A stretch of 35,519 nucleotides of DNA from CAYPUG01 sp964413905 (GCA_964413905.1 CAYPUG010000017.1:1-35519), one strand, 5' to 3'; positions 17,094 through 26,309 are shown, numbered from the stretch's first letter. The notes: a model not told the origin generated them from the letters alone. A program made the numbers and translations.

Positions 17094-17342
17094 AGGTGTG
17101 GTGAAGACGGTGGACATGTGTGAGGGGGCAGAAAGATGTGCGTCTGGGCGCGGGAAGGTGATCGCCGGCGCGCGTGAACGCGAGCACCAACGCGCACAAA
17201 CTTGCGCGCCAGCGCGCGTAACTTCGCGCGCCGGCGCGCGCAAAGTCGCGCGAAATTGCATTGACTTTTGAGTAGGCATCTTGTTATAATATCTCTGTCC
17301 GGACGGCGCCGTCGGAAAGGGAATGTTGGGGAAGCGCTTCCC
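17094..17342 (+). promoter_or_regulatory. promoter cassette copy 1: operator-like array, sigma70 promoter, palindromic leader
   Basis: Four tandem 21-23-bp units (17167-17189, 17190-17210, 17211-17232, 17233-17254) have GCGCG-rich arms around an AT-rich core such as GTAACTT or CAAAGT. The array ends 6 bp before TTGACT (17261-17266), with TATAAT (17285-17290) after an 18-bp spacer. Downstream are the palindromes GACGGCGCCGTC (17302-17313) and GGGAAGCGCTTCCC (17329-17342). By eye, 17093-17314 differs from copy 2 at only two positions. The 22-bp period is about two helical turns, as expected for same-face binding of a regulator. The second palindrome has the AAGCGCTT core of LacI-family sites, or could be an RNA hairpin. 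Confidence 0.75.
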
Positions 17343-17377
17343 TCCTCGATCTAGTTATTTAAGCGAGGAGGTGGATT

Positions 17378-17665
17378 GTGGGACTGGAGTATGCAATTTA
17401 CCCTTCACCGAACATAACCTGGCGGACCGTTGTGTTGGTTTCTCTTATTCTCCTTGTATTTACAGCAATTGCATTTGCTTGGTGGTACCCTCAGTGGCGA
17501 GTCATAAGTGATGTACGAGATGGCCCTTACGAAGCTTGCGCTCTTTACAGTTTCTGGTATGTGCACCATATAACGGAAGAGAAATTCATGTGTCATGATG
17601 GAAGCGGATACTGTTATCCAACCGGTGAGACACGCCAAAGAACAGAACTTCGATGTGAACCATAA
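17378..17665 (+). CDS. small single-span membrane protein with Cys-rich outer domain, driven by cassette 1
   Basis: 95 residues. GTG 17378 follows GAGGAGGTGG at 17365-17374. One hydrophobic helix at about 18-37 (VVLVSLILLVFTAIAFAWW) has a short N-terminal arm. The C-terminal part of about 55 residues holds four Cys (EACALYSF, KFMCHDG, GYCYP, LRCEP), which would suit two disulfides outside the membrane. I recognise no family. It is the first gene after promoter cassette 1 and ends 12 nt before a strong hairpin, so it is probably a one-gene transcript. Its G+C is lower than that of the surrounding operons. Effector, immunity and sensor roles are all open. Confidence 0.6.
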   Translation: MGLEYAIYPSPNITWRTVVLVSLILLVFTAIAFAWWYPQWRVISDVRDGPYEACALYSFWYVHHITEEKFMCHDGSGYCYPTGETRQRTELRCEP

Positions 17666-17677
17666 ATAAAGCAACCC

Positions 17678-17726
17678 GGGGTAAGCAAGAGTTTTGTCCT
17701 TGCTTACCCCTGAGAGCATCTCTCAG
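17678..17726 (+). terminator. two consecutive hairpins after the cassette 1 gene
   Basis: GGGGTAAGCAAG (17678-17689) pairs perfectly with CTTGCTTACCCC (17699-17710) around a 9-nt loop. CTGAGAG and CTCTCAG (17710-17726) then form a second stem. There is no long T run. They probably insulate the small gene from the downstream lipoprotein gene. Confidence 0.6.
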
Positions 17727-17780
17727 AGAGTTCTGATATTGACGGAATTGTCGGATTCTATGGGACATAATAGAACCACA

Positions 17781-20213
17781 ATGTTTCCTATCAGAATCTC
17801 TACGAAGATAGGCCTATTCATCACCGTCCTCATCTTGTTGGGAGTGGCATCATGCGCCCAGCCCGAGGTGCGTTCTGTAAAACACATCTATTTCTTCACC
17901 AACATCCCCCTGTCGCTGGATGGATACATCCAGGAATTCGAGCAAACCTACCCGAACATCCGCGTCCATGTCTTCTACGATCTCCCGGACAGGGAATGGC
18001 CCCGCCACTATGATGCGGCGTTGCTCTCCATCCAGCCTCAGGATACGCTTCTCCTTCAGGACCTCACCCCCTTCGCGGACGCGGACCCCGCGTTTCGGCC
18101 GGAGGACTTCCTGCCCGGGACCCTCGCGGCCGGTCGGGCGCACGACCGCTGGGTGGTCTTGCCGTTGGGCATGGATTTCCATGTCCTCCTGTACGACACG
18201 CAACAACTGGCCGAGGCCGGCGTTCCCCAGCCCACAGCCGAGTGGACGTGGGCCGATCTCAAGGAAGCCATCGTTCAAATCGACCGAGCCAAGGCCCGTT
18301 CCCGGTCAGGACGCGCGGCCTCTTTCACCCTGCGCTATATCACCCTGGCCAACTGGCTGCTCACGCAAATCCAGCCGTACCGCCAGGTGGGAGAGCGCTA
18401 TGAGCCTCGGCTGAATGATCCGGAGGTGTTGGCAGCCTTAAGGGGGCACCGAGATCTTCTCTCTTACCTGGGCCTCCACGTGGAAGAGCTGAACGCTTCC
18501 CTTCCCATGTGGGACCCTGTCACCCCCTTAAGCCAGGGACATGTGGCCATGGCCGTTGTTCGCTACAGCCAACTCTCCTTTATGGCGTCGGTCCTGCAGG
18601 CGAATCCCTACATTGCGTATGCCCCCCTGCCCCAACCGGTGTGGGTGGGCGTGGACGGTCCCGGAGATGTACGTTTAGGTCCGGTGCTCGCCATGAGCCG
18701 GGGCAGCCAGGTGCAGCCTGAGGTGTGGCGTTGGTTTGTGTTCTTCAGCGAGCGCTTCTTGCCCGTGAACAAAGTGCCCACACGGCGGGCGTTGTTGTCC
18801 CGGATGAAAAGGCCCCCATCGCTCACGCCGGCACAACAGGAAGCGTTGCTCACCGCGGTCACCCAGGGGTTACGTCGTTGGGCTCAAGATCCGCACGCGG
18901 CGGTGCGGCACATCCTGGGCCGCTACCTCGTGCAGTTGCTGGTGCAACTGGCCGCCGAAGAGGTGGACGTGGACGCGGTCCAGCAGCAGGCGGCCGCCGC
19001 GGTGGCTTCCTGGTACAACCGGCCGAAGGATCCCGAGCCCTTTACCGTCATGCCGCCTATCCCGCCCGAGGAACTGGCCCGGAAAAAGCGGCTGCGGGTC
19101 ATGCAAGAAGGGCTGGCCTCGCCGGAAGCCCGTTCCTACGTGCAGGCCTTTGAAAGGACGCATCCTGAGTGGTGGGTTTCCTTTTGGCCCGGTGCGGCCG
19201 AAGCCGACGCCGTGGCTTTCGATGTGGACCCCGGTGTGCCCCTGGCCGCCACGGGCGCGTTTCTCACGCCTTTGATGACGGTCGAGCACATCGGCGAGGT
19301 GGCTCCCCATCTCCGGGAGGAGGACTTCTGGCCCCAGGCACTGAGCCTCCCCTCCTGGCAGGGGCGCTTGCCCGGGTTGCCCGTCGCCTTGAGCCCCGTG
19401 CTGCTCTTCTACGCCCCCAACGTGTTCATCCAGCTGGAACTTCCGCCTCCCGACGCGTCGTGGTCGGTGCACGATGTGTGGAACGTGGCTGCCGTTATCC
19501 ACGAGAAAGCGTCTCACCTGATCCCTTATGCCCCCCAGGATGGTTACGAGCTGGCCTTTGTCCTGGAACAACAGGGCATTTCCCTCTTCTCCGACGCGCT
19601 CGTCCCCCAATTCACGGCTGCGCCCGTGCTCCGGGCATTAGAGCAACTGCGCACGTGGGTGGGACCCGGACCGCTCCTGCGGGGTACACGGCCGGCGGCC
19701 TTGATGTTCGCGTTTCGGTACGCGCCGGCCGGGTATGTGCCGGTGGCGTTGATGCCGCGTCCCGGAACCCGTTGGCCGGTGCGTGTCTTTCTGGTGGGCG
19801 TGAACCGCCGGAGCCCTCACCCCCGCATCGCCTGGGAGTGGGCCGTATTTGCCGTCGAACACCCCGAGCTGGTCGCCCAGGGCATGCCCGCCCTGCGGAG
19901 GTTGGCCCAGGATGAGGCCACACGGGCCCGCCTGGGGGAACCGCGCTACACCGCGGCCATGACCACGCTGCAGCGCGTTCCACCCACGCCCCTGACCGAC
20001 GCCGACGTGCTGAAGAGCCTGGCCCTCTGGTGGTTTGACCAGGCCCTGCGGGCGGTGGGGCCGGAGGCGGACCTGGCCCAGGTGCTGGCGCCGGCCCAGG
20101 CCAAGGCGGAAGCCTTTCTCACCTGCACGGGAGGCGAGGTGGGGGACTGGGAGCACGTGGTGGCCTGCCTCCGCCAGGTGGACCCGACCCACCCCCTGGC
20201 GCGGACGGAGTAG
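17781..20213 (+). CDS. lipoprotein with two tandem solute-binding-protein (SBP type 1) domains
   Basis: About 810 residues. The signal peptide ends in a lipobox-like GVASC with Cys25. Domain 1 (about 35-385) starts with HIYFFTNIPLSLDGYIQEFE and reads like an ABC-importer solute-binding protein. Domain 2 (about 436-760) starts with RLRVMQEGLASPEARSYVQAFE and repeats the same order of elements; compare YIQEFEQTYPNIRVHVF with YVQAFERTHPEWWVSFW. No SBP-dependent importer permease is nearby. Instead a MacA/MacB-like module follows after 121 bp, so it may serve as an extracellular binding partner of that exporter. ATG 17781 gives a normal signal peptide; 17760 and 17694 are alternatives. No good Shine-Dalgarno is visible. 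Confidence 0.82.
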   Translation: MFPIRISTKIGLFITVLILLGVASCAQPEVRSVKHIYFFTNIPLSLDGYIQEFEQTYPNIRVHVFYDLPDREWPRHYDAALLSIQPQDTLLLQDLTPFADADPAFRPEDFLPGTLAAGRAHDRWVVLPLGMDFHVLLYDTQQLAEAGVPQPTAEWTWADLKEAIVQIDRAKARSRSGRAASFTLRYITLANWLLTQIQPYRQVGERYEPRLNDPEVLAALRGHRDLLSYLGLHVEELNASLPMWDPVTPLSQGHVAMAVVRYSQLSFMASVLQANPYIAYAPLPQPVWVGVDGPGDVRLGPVLAMSRGSQVQPEVWRWFVFFSERFLPVNKVPTRRALLSRMKRPPSLTPAQQEALLTAVTQGLRRWAQDPHAAVRHILGRYLVQLLVQLAAEEVDVDAVQQQAAAAVASWYNRPKDPEPFTVMPPIPPEELARKKRLRVMQEGLASPEARSYVQAFERTHPEWWVSFWPGAAEADAVAFDVDPGVPLAATGAFLTPLMTVEHIGEVAPHLREEDFWPQALSLPSWQGRLPGLPVALSPVLLFYAPNVFIQLELPPPDASWSVHDVWNVAAVIHEKASHLIPYAPQDGYELAFVLEQQGISLFSDALVPQFTAAPVLRALEQLRTWVGPGPLLRGTRPAALMFAFRYAPAGYVPVALMPRPGTRWPVRVFLVGVNRRSPHPRIAWEWAVFAVEHPELVAQGMPALRRLAQDEATRARLGEPRYTAAMTTLQRVPPTPLTDADVLKSLALWWFDQALRAVGPEADLAQVLAPAQAKAEAFLTCTGGEVGDWEHVVACLRQVDPTHPLARTE

Positions 20214-20217
20214 TGGC

Positions 20218-20234
20218 GCGGATGGGCCATCCGC
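20218..20234 (+). other. hairpin between the lipoprotein and adaptor genes
   Basis: GCGGATGG and CCATCCGC surround a single G, giving a short 6-bp stem in practice. It starts 4 nt after the lipoprotein stop and lacks a T run. It may weaken read-through rather than end transcription. The remainder of the 121-bp gap shows no clear promoter. Confidence 0.4.
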
Positions 20235-20334
20235 ACCACAGGCGACCTTTCCCAAATCGGCGGAAGTGCAGATAATGGGAGAGGCCACACGTGGGGTGGG
20301 AAAACACCATAAGCGTTAAGAGGTTCAACGGAGC

Positions 20335-21895
20335 ATGAGACGGCTATCGCGCGTCGTTCAAAGGGGCCAGCAGGCATCCGTCCGACCGTTGCAATACCGA
20401 GAGGCGTATCTCCGTACACATCTGGCCCTCTTCCTCCTTTTGATAACAGGCCTCCTGGTCGCGTGCGGGAGCCGGGGGCGACCCCAGGCGACCCCTACCC
20501 CCATCCCCACGCCCGCGCGGCCCGTCCAACNNNNNNNNNNCCACGTACGTGGTGCAGCGGGGCACGGTGGTGGTCAGCGCCACTTTCAACGGCCGGGTCA
20601 GCGCCGCGGACGAGGTGCGGCTTTACTTCCGCCGCGATGGAATCGTGAAACGGGTGTACGTGCAGCGCGGGGAAGACGTCCATCAGGGCGACCTCCTGGC
20701 CGAACTGGAGGCCGCGGACCTGGAGCGGGAACTGGCCCGGGCGCAGCACAACCTGGAAATGGCCAAACTCGCCCTCGCGGCCAGCCAACAGGCCCGGGAG
20801 GCGCGCCTCACGGAAGCCGAACACCAGGTGCGCCTGGCGGAGCTGCAATTGGAAGCCGCGCGCGAGGAGGCCCGGCGTCAACTGCGCATCGCCCAGCAGG
20901 AACTGGCCAAACTTCAGGCCCAGGACCCCACCCCACAGAAGGCCCAGGCCGAAGCCCGCCTGGAACAGGCCCGCGTCCAGCTGGAACGGGCCCAGGCCGC
21001 ATATGACGCGGTCGCCTGGCGTCCCGACATCGCCGCGCTCCCCCAGGCCATGCAACTGCAACAGGCCACCCTGGCGTACCAACAGGCCAAAGCCGCTTAC
21101 GAGTTGGCCTTGCAAGCCGTGCGCATCCACGCCATCGACCTCCAGCTCCAGGCGGAGAAAGTGGCCCAGGCCCGCCGCCGCCTGGAGCGCCTCCAGGACG
21201 ACGCGCCCAACACGCCCGAGGAGCTGGCCTTGGTTCAGGCCCAACAGCGGCTGGAAACCCTTCGCCGGGAGGAGGACCTGGAGGCACGCATCCGGCTCGA
21301 GGACGCCCGCTTCCAGGTGGAGGACGTGCGCGCCCGCCTGGAGGAGACCCGACTGCGGGCGTCGGTGGACGCGCGGGTGATCGCCCTGAGCCTCGCGGTG
21401 GGCCAATCCGTCCGCGCCTACCAGCCCGTCCTCATCCTCGCCGACCCCCGGCGCCTCGCCGTCACGGCTCAACCGGACGCGGATATCTTAAGCTCCCTGC
21501 GGGAAGGGCAGCCTGTCACCATCACCTTGCCCAGTCGTCCCGGCCTCGTCCTTCCCGGCCACATCGACCGACTTCCCTACCCCTACGGCAGTGGCGGGCA
21601 GGCGGAGGGAACGCCGGAGGAGGGCACCATTGTGCGCATCCGTTTCGACCGTGACCCCATCGCCCAGGGCCTTCAGATAGGGGATCTCGTCGAGGTGCAC
21701 GTGGTCTTGGCCCGCAAGGAGAATGTCCTCTGGCTACCCCCTGAGGCCATCCGCACCTTCGGCGGCCGTACCTTCGTGGTCGTGCAGGAAGGAAACCTGC
21801 GCCGCCGGGTGAACGTCACCCTGGGCCTGCGGGGCAAGGACCGGGTAGAGATCCGGTCGGGGTTGGAGGAAGGTCAGGTGGTGATCGGGCCATGA
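20335..21895 (+). CDS. lipoprotein-type periplasmic adaptor (HlyD/MacA-like) interrupted by an assembly gap
   Basis: The N-terminal part reads to a lipobox (LLITGLLVACGS) and a Thr/Pro-rich linker. Ten N at 20531-20540 follow, then the frame changes by +1 and the adaptor continues to 21895. The continuation has a lipoyl-like half (GIVKRVYVQRGEDVHQGDLL), a coiled coil rich in Gln, Ala and Glu of about 200 residues, the second lipoyl half, and a beta-barrel with LWLPPEAIRTFGGRTFVVV. I treat it as one gene because both sides are typical of one protein and the true gap length is unknown. It would link the permease to the outside and shares ATGA with the permease gene. Confidence 0.82.
20531..20540. 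other. assembly gap (10 N)
   Basis: Ten undetermined bases inside the adaptor gene, in a C/G-rich low-complexity linker. The number 10 is probably a placeholder, so the apparent frameshift across it carries no biological meaning. Confidence 0.95.
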
Positions 21896-24657
21896 TGGGG
21901 ATTCTTCTGCGTCGCCTCTGGCACCAACGGGCCCTTTCCCTGGTCCTGTGGATGGGGATGACCACCGTCATCGCGCTTGCCGCGGCCATCCCGCTCTACG
22001 CGGATGCAGTCCACTACCGGGTGTTGCACGCTCACCTCCAGGCGGAGGACCATCACCCGCCGTTCGCCTTTCTCTTCCGCTATGTGGGCGATTGGTACGG
22101 CCCCGTGGCCTGGGCGCCGTACGAGCAAGTGGACCGGTTCTTGACGCAGGACGCCCCGGCCCGCATCGCGCTTCCTCTCCGCCTGCAGGCGCGCTTCGTC
22201 CGCTCCCCGCGGCTTCGGGTTTTCCTTCCAGATGGGGACGCGCAGGAAACCCAGCCCCTTTTCTGGACCCACATTGCCTTCATGTCGGCCCTGGACGAGC
22301 ACGTGGCCATCGTGGACGGAGCGTACCCGCCGAATGCCGCGGCCGGTCCCCTTCCGGTTCTCATCAGCGAGGGGCTGGCCGATAGCGTGGGCCTGAACGT
22401 GGGGGACGCGCTCCTCCTGGTGGGGAAGGAGGGGGAGCCGTTCCCCGCGCGCGTGAGCGGCATCTGGGTGCCCCGGGACGAGCACGACCCGTACTGGTTT
22501 TACCCTCCGGAGGCGTTCCAGGAGACGCTGTTCATCCCCGAGCCACTGTTTCGGGAGCAGGTGGTCCCGCGGTGGGAGAAGCCGGTGAACCAGGCGGTGT
22601 GGTACGCGGTGTTCGACGGCCGCGCGGTCCGCAGTGAGGACGTGCCCGGCCTGGTGCGCCGGATCCGCCGTGTGGAAGCCCAGGTCGCCGCGCTGCTGCC
22701 CCATCTGGCGCTGGAAGTCTCCCCTGTGGACGCGCTGGAACAGTACCGCCACGCCGCGGCCACGCTGGCCTTGCAGATGACCCTGTTTAGCCTGCCTATT
22801 TTCGGCCTGCTCCTGGCTTTCCTGGGCCTCGTGGCCACCATGCTGGGTCTGCGCCGGCAGGGGGAAATCGCCATCCTCCACAGCCGCGGGGCCCGGCGGG
22901 GACACGTAGTCGCGCTGCAAGTGGGGGAAGGCATCGTCCTGGGCCTCGTGGCCCTGCCCCTGGGGCTCCTCCTGGCCGGCGAGCTGGCCAGGCGACTGAC
23001 GCTCGTCCACGTGTTCCTTGACCCGGCCTTCGCCCTTGCCCCGACCTCCTTGCCGGTGCGCTACGGCCGCACGGCGGTACTTTTCGCCGCCGCGGGGCTC
23101 CTCGCCGCGCTGATCGCCCTGGCCCTGCCCACGTGGTCCGCGGCCCGCCACACGGTGATCTCTCACAAGCAGGCCCTCTCCCGGCCCCCACGCGCGGCCT
23201 TCTGGCAGAGGGTTCACGCGGAGGGGTTGCTCCTCTTGCCCACCCTGTACGGCTACTGGCTGCTGCGGAATCGTCCCGCCGTAGGGCAGGAGGTAGACTT
23301 CTTCGCCAACCCCTTGTTGTTCCTCGCCCCCACCCTGTTCGTGGTGAGCGGCGCCCTTTTGGTAGTGCGGTTGTTTCCCTGGGGAGTGGGAGGGTTGGCC
23401 GCGTTGTGGGAACGCTTCCCCAGCATCGTCCCGTTCTTAGCCTTCCGCTATCTGACCCGGGCGCCCGGTCTGGTCACCACGCCGTTGACCTTGCTCATCC
23501 TCACGGTGGGCCTGGCCACGTTTATCGCTTCCACCGCGGTGACCGTGGACCGCAACATGTACGACCAGGTGTATTACCGGGTAGGCGCGGACATGCGATT
23601 GACCGAGTTGGGGGAACGCGTGCCGCAGGAGGAGAATGCCCAGGGAGAGGCCGCCGGAACGTGGGTCTTCCTGCCCGTTTCCGAGCACTTGCGCGTCCCA
23701 GGCGTGCGGGCGGCAACGCGGGTCGGCATTTACGCCGCGGAGGTCTCCTTGACCGGAGGCGTGGAACGGGGGCAGGTGGTCGGCGTGGACCGGGTGGCCT
23801 TCCCACAGGTGGCTTTTTTCCGCCCGGATTTCGCGGGAGGTCGGTCCCTGGGTGCGCTGATGAACGCGCTGGCCCAGGACCCGATGGCGTTGCTCGTGCA
23901 GCGTTCTTTCTTGGCGCGCCACGGCCTGCAGGTGGGGGATTCCCTGGCGTTGACCGTAGGGGCCGGAGACCTGCAGGCGCGGGGTGTGTTCGTTATCGTC
24001 GGCACGTTCGACCTGTTTCCCGGCGTCTCCCTGGAAAAGGGGCCCCTCTTTGTGACCCACCTGGACACCCTGTTCGAGTTGTGGGGGGGCGAAGTGCCCT
24101 ACGAGGTGTGGTTGCGCCTGGCCCCGGGGGTGCGCGGGGAGGACGTGGTGGCGGGCGTGCGCAGCCTGGGCATTCCGGTGGTCGTGGCCGAGGACGCGCG
24201 GGCGCAGGTGCAGGAGGCGCAGCAACGCGCGGCCCGAGAAGGGGTCTTCGGCGTCCTGTCCGCGGGCTTTCTCGCCGCGGCGTTCCTCACCCTGTTAAGT
24301 TTTGTCTTGGTCGCGGTGCTCTCCTTTCGGCGGCGCTACGTGGAACTGGGGGTGCTGCGCGCGCTGGGGTTCTCCCAAGGGCAAATGGCTTGGCTCCTGG
24401 CCGTGGAGCAGGTCACGGTGTTCCTGGTCGGACTGGCCGCGGGGGTCGGGTTGGGTCTGGCCGTGAGTTACCTGTTCATTCCCTTCCTCCGGCCGGAAGT
24501 CCCCATTCCCCCCTTCATCGTGCACATCGCCTGGCGGGAGATCGGGGGGATGGTAGGGCTTTTCGGCGTGGCGTTAACCATCTCATTGGCTGTGGTGTGG
24601 ACGTTGTTGCGGCACCTCCGGCTGTTTGAAGCGGTGAAGATGGGGGAGATGGTGTGA
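21892..24657 (+). CDS. MacB/FtsX-type ABC transporter permease with two FtsX modules
   Basis: 921 residues. An N-terminal helix (about 15-35) leads into a large outer domain. A first helical block lies at about 296-415 (LFSLPIFGLLLAFLGLVATML), and a second start follows at about 470-555, including TLLILTVGLATFIASTAVTVDRN split over two segments. A second outer domain follows, and then the last block at about 789-915, containing RYVELGVLRALGFSQGQMAWLL, the conserved FtsX coupling helix. This duplicated layout is that of large MacB-like or LolCE-like permeases that move substrates from the membrane outwards rather than across it. ATG overlaps the adaptor stop (ATGATG) and its own stop overlaps the ATPase start. 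Confidence 0.87.
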   Translation: MMGILLRRLWHQRALSLVLWMGMTTVIALAAAIPLYADAVHYRVLHAHLQAEDHHPPFAFLFRYVGDWYGPVAWAPYEQVDRFLTQDAPARIALPLRLQARFVRSPRLRVFLPDGDAQETQPLFWTHIAFMSALDEHVAIVDGAYPPNAAAGPLPVLISEGLADSVGLNVGDALLLVGKEGEPFPARVSGIWVPRDEHDPYWFYPPEAFQETLFIPEPLFREQVVPRWEKPVNQAVWYAVFDGRAVRSEDVPGLVRRIRRVEAQVAALLPHLALEVSPVDALEQYRHAAATLALQMTLFSLPIFGLLLAFLGLVATMLGLRRQGEIAILHSRGARRGHVVALQVGEGIVLGLVALPLGLLLAGELARRLTLVHVFLDPAFALAPTSLPVRYGRTAVLFAAAGLLAALIALALPTWSAARHTVISHKQALSRPPRAAFWQRVHAEGLLLLPTLYGYWLLRNRPAVGQEVDFFANPLLFLAPTLFVVSGALLVVRLFPWGVGGLAALWERFPSIVPFLAFRYLTRAPGLVTTPLTLLILTVGLATFIASTAVTVDRNMYDQVYYRVGADMRLTELGERVPQEENAQGEAAGTWVFLPVSEHLRVPGVRAATRVGIYAAEVSLTGGVERGQVVGVDRVAFPQVAFFRPDFAGGRSLGALMNALAQDPMALLVQRSFLARHGLQVGDSLALTVGAGDLQARGVFVIVGTFDLFPGVSLEKGPLFVTHLDTLFELWGGEVPYEVWLRLAPGVRGEDVVAGVRSLGIPVVVAEDARAQVQEAQQRAAREGVFGVLSAGFLAAAFLTLLSFVLVAVLSFRRRYVELGVLRALGFSQGQMAWLLAVEQVTVFLVGLAAGVGLGLAVSYLFIPFLRPEVPIPPFIVHIAWREIGGMVGLFGVALTISLAVVWTLLRHLRLFEAVKMGEMV

Positions 24658-25574
24658 TGGCGGCCTTTATCCGGTGTGAGAACTTGGTCAAAATCTACAC
24701 GGTGGCCGACATCGAGCGGGTGGCGTTGCAGGGGTTGGACCTGGAGGTCGCGGCAGGGGAGATGTTGGGCATCGTGGGGCCTTCCGGCGCGGGCAAGAGC
24801 ACCCTGCTCCACATTCTGGGGGGCCTGGATCGCCCTTCTGCGGGAAAGGTGGAGGTGGGCGACCGGGACCTGGGGAAGATGTCCGACCGGGAACTGGACG
24901 CGTACCGTCTGCAGGAGGTGGGCTTTCTCTGGCAGATCCCCGCGCGCAATTTGGTACCGTACCTGACGGTGTGGGAAAACGTGCAGCTGCCCATGCTCCT
25001 GGCCGGGCAGCGAGCTCAAGAGCGGGAGGCGCGCGCGCGGGCATTGTTGGAACAGGTGGGGCTGTGGGAGCATCGACACCACCGGCCGGTGGAACTCTCG
25101 GGCGGACAGCAACAGCGAGCGGCCCTGGCCGTGGCTCTGGCCAACGCGCCCCGACTGCTCCTGGCCGACGAGCCCACGGGGGAGTTGGACTCCGAGAGCG
25201 CGCGAGAGATTTACCGGATGCTCCGACAGTTAAATGAGACGTACGGCTTGACCACCCTCATCGTGACGCACGACCCGCAGGTCATTCGCTATGCCGATCG
25301 GGTAGTGGCTATTCGCGATGGCCGGGTGAGCACGGAAACCATCCACAAGGAAGGAGACTGGGTGCGGGCCCTGGCGCGGGCGCCGGAGGCGGCGGCGGGA
25401 TACGAGGAATACGTGGTCGTGGACCCTTCCGGGCGGCTACAGGTGCCGCGGCCGTTGTTGGAGAAAGTCGGCATCACGGACCGGGCCGTGGTCGAGGTGC
25501 GGGAAGAGGGGATCTTGCTCCGCGCGGTAAGACGGAGTGACAATCCGTCCCGAAAGGAGGAACCCAGGCTATGA
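24657..25574 (+). CDS. ABC transporter ATPase (MacB/LolD type) with C-terminal AbrB-like domain
   Basis: About 305 residues. Walker A is GPSGAGKSTLLH, the signature is LSGGQQQR, Walker B with the switch is RLLLADEPTGELDSES, and the H-loop is IVTHDP. The usual family length is about 230 residues. The extra tail at about 250-295 (EYVVVDPSGRLQVPRPLLEK, then VGITDRAVVEVREEGILLR) looks like a SpoVT/AbrB swapped-hairpin domain, otherwise found in transition-state regulators and antitoxins. ATG 24657 has GGGGAG about 8 bases upstream; GTG 24654 is an alternative. It is paired with the permease before it and a second ATPase after it, so the transporter may use a heterodimer of ATPases. Confidence 0.87.
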   Translation: MAAFIRCENLVKIYTVADIERVALQGLDLEVAAGEMLGIVGPSGAGKSTLLHILGGLDRPSAGKVEVGDRDLGKMSDRELDAYRLQEVGFLWQIPARNLVPYLTVWENVQLPMLLAGQRAQEREARARALLEQVGLWEHRHHRPVELSGGQQQRAALAVALANAPRLLLADEPTGELDSESAREIYRMLRQLNETYGLTTLIVTHDPQVIRYADRVVAIRDGRVSTETIHKEGDWVRALARAPEAAAGYEEYVVVDPSGRLQVPRPLLEKVGITDRAVVEVREEGILLRAVRRSDNPSRKEEPRL

Positions 25575-26257
25575 CCACCCCCCTTGTGCGCGCCACAGAG
25601 GTTCATCGCATATACCGGGTGGGACACCACCAGGTCCACGCGCTCCGGGGCGTGAACTTGGAGGTACCCCGGGGCCGTTTTGTGCTCATCCGGGGGCGCT
25701 CCGGCTCGGGCAAGACCACGCTCCTCAACTGCTTGGGCGCGCTGGATGTGCCCACTCGGGGCCGTATCTGGGTGGACGGCAGGGAGATCACGGCCCTTTC
25801 GGAAAGGGAACGCACCCTCTTTCGGCGCTTTAAGGTGGGGTTCGTTTTCCAGTCCTTCGCGTTGCTACCCGCCCTTTCCGCGGCGGAAAACGTGGAGGTC
25901 ATGCTGCGCTTGGCCGGGGTCGGCGCGGCGGAACGGCGCCGCCGCGTGCAAGAGTGCCTGGAAATGGTGGGATTGCGCGAGCACGCGCGGCACAGGCCCT
26001 ACGAACTTTCCGGGGGCCAACAGCAACGGGTAGCCATCGCGCGGGCCCTGGCCCTCAACCCGCCCCTTATCCTGGCCGACGAGCCCACCGGCGAACTGGA
26101 CTCGGCCACCGCGGGGGACATATGGCGTCTCCTGCGCCGCTTGGTGGAGGCTCACGGGCGCACTGTCATCCTGGCCAGCCACGACCCCGCGGCCCTGGCG
26201 TATGTAGATGAAGTTTACGAGATCGAGAATGGAGTGTTACGACCGGTGCACAAATGA
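25571..26257 (+). CDS. ABC transporter ATPase (MacB/LolD type)
   Basis: 228 residues, the standard length. Walker A is GRSGSGKTTLLN, the Q-loop region is FVFQSFALLPALSAAENV, the signature is LSGGQQQRVAIARALAL, Walker B is PLILADEPTGELDSAT, and the H-loop is LASHDP. It is the partner ATPase of the preceding gene but lacks the AbrB-like tail. ATG overlaps the upstream stop (ATGA), with AAAGGAGG about 12 bases upstream. Last gene of the exporter operon. Confidence 0.92.
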   Translation: MTTPLVRATEVHRIYRVGHHQVHALRGVNLEVPRGRFVLIRGRSGSGKTTLLNCLGALDVPTRGRIWVDGREITALSERERTLFRRFKVGFVFQSFALLPALSAAENVEVMLRLAGVGAAERRRRVQECLEMVGLREHARHRPYELSGGQQQRVAIARALALNPPLILADEPTGELDSATAGDIWRLLRRLVEAHGRTVILASHDPAALAYVDEVYEIENGVLRPVHK

Positions 26258-26263
26258 CCCGCT

Positions 26264-26287
26264 CCGATGCACATGGTGACCAGGCCG
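26264..26287 (-). repeat. 24-bp fragment resembling the 3' part of a thiolase gene
   Basis: These 24 bases match 31559-31582 of the thiolase gene in the same strand sense with one mismatch and encode GLVTMCIG on the minus strand, the active-site Cys motif. The neighbouring bases do not match. It may be a relic of rearrangement between the exporter operon and the regulator gene. Confidence 0.4.
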
Positions 26288-26309
26288 AGGGGTAGCCTCT
26301 TGCCCTCTC

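Noticed and set aside
17161..17255. GC-rich tandem units as a CRISPR array
   Set aside because: The units are 21-23 bp, imperfect and directly adjacent, with no spacers, and sit at a fixed distance from a promoter.
17329..17342. GGGAAGCGCTTCCC as a CcpA catabolite site
   Set aside because: The core fits LacI-family sites in general, but the flanks differ from the cre consensus and it lies in the leader, so an RNA hairpin is equally likely.
20531..20549. Frameshift in the adaptor gene
   Set aside because: It coincides with the run of N; the true number of missing bases is unknown.
21874..23217. 447-codon open frame on the minus strand opposite the permease gene
   Set aside because: Low-complexity Gly/Arg/Gln/His-rich product, typical of an antisense frame in G+C-rich DNA.
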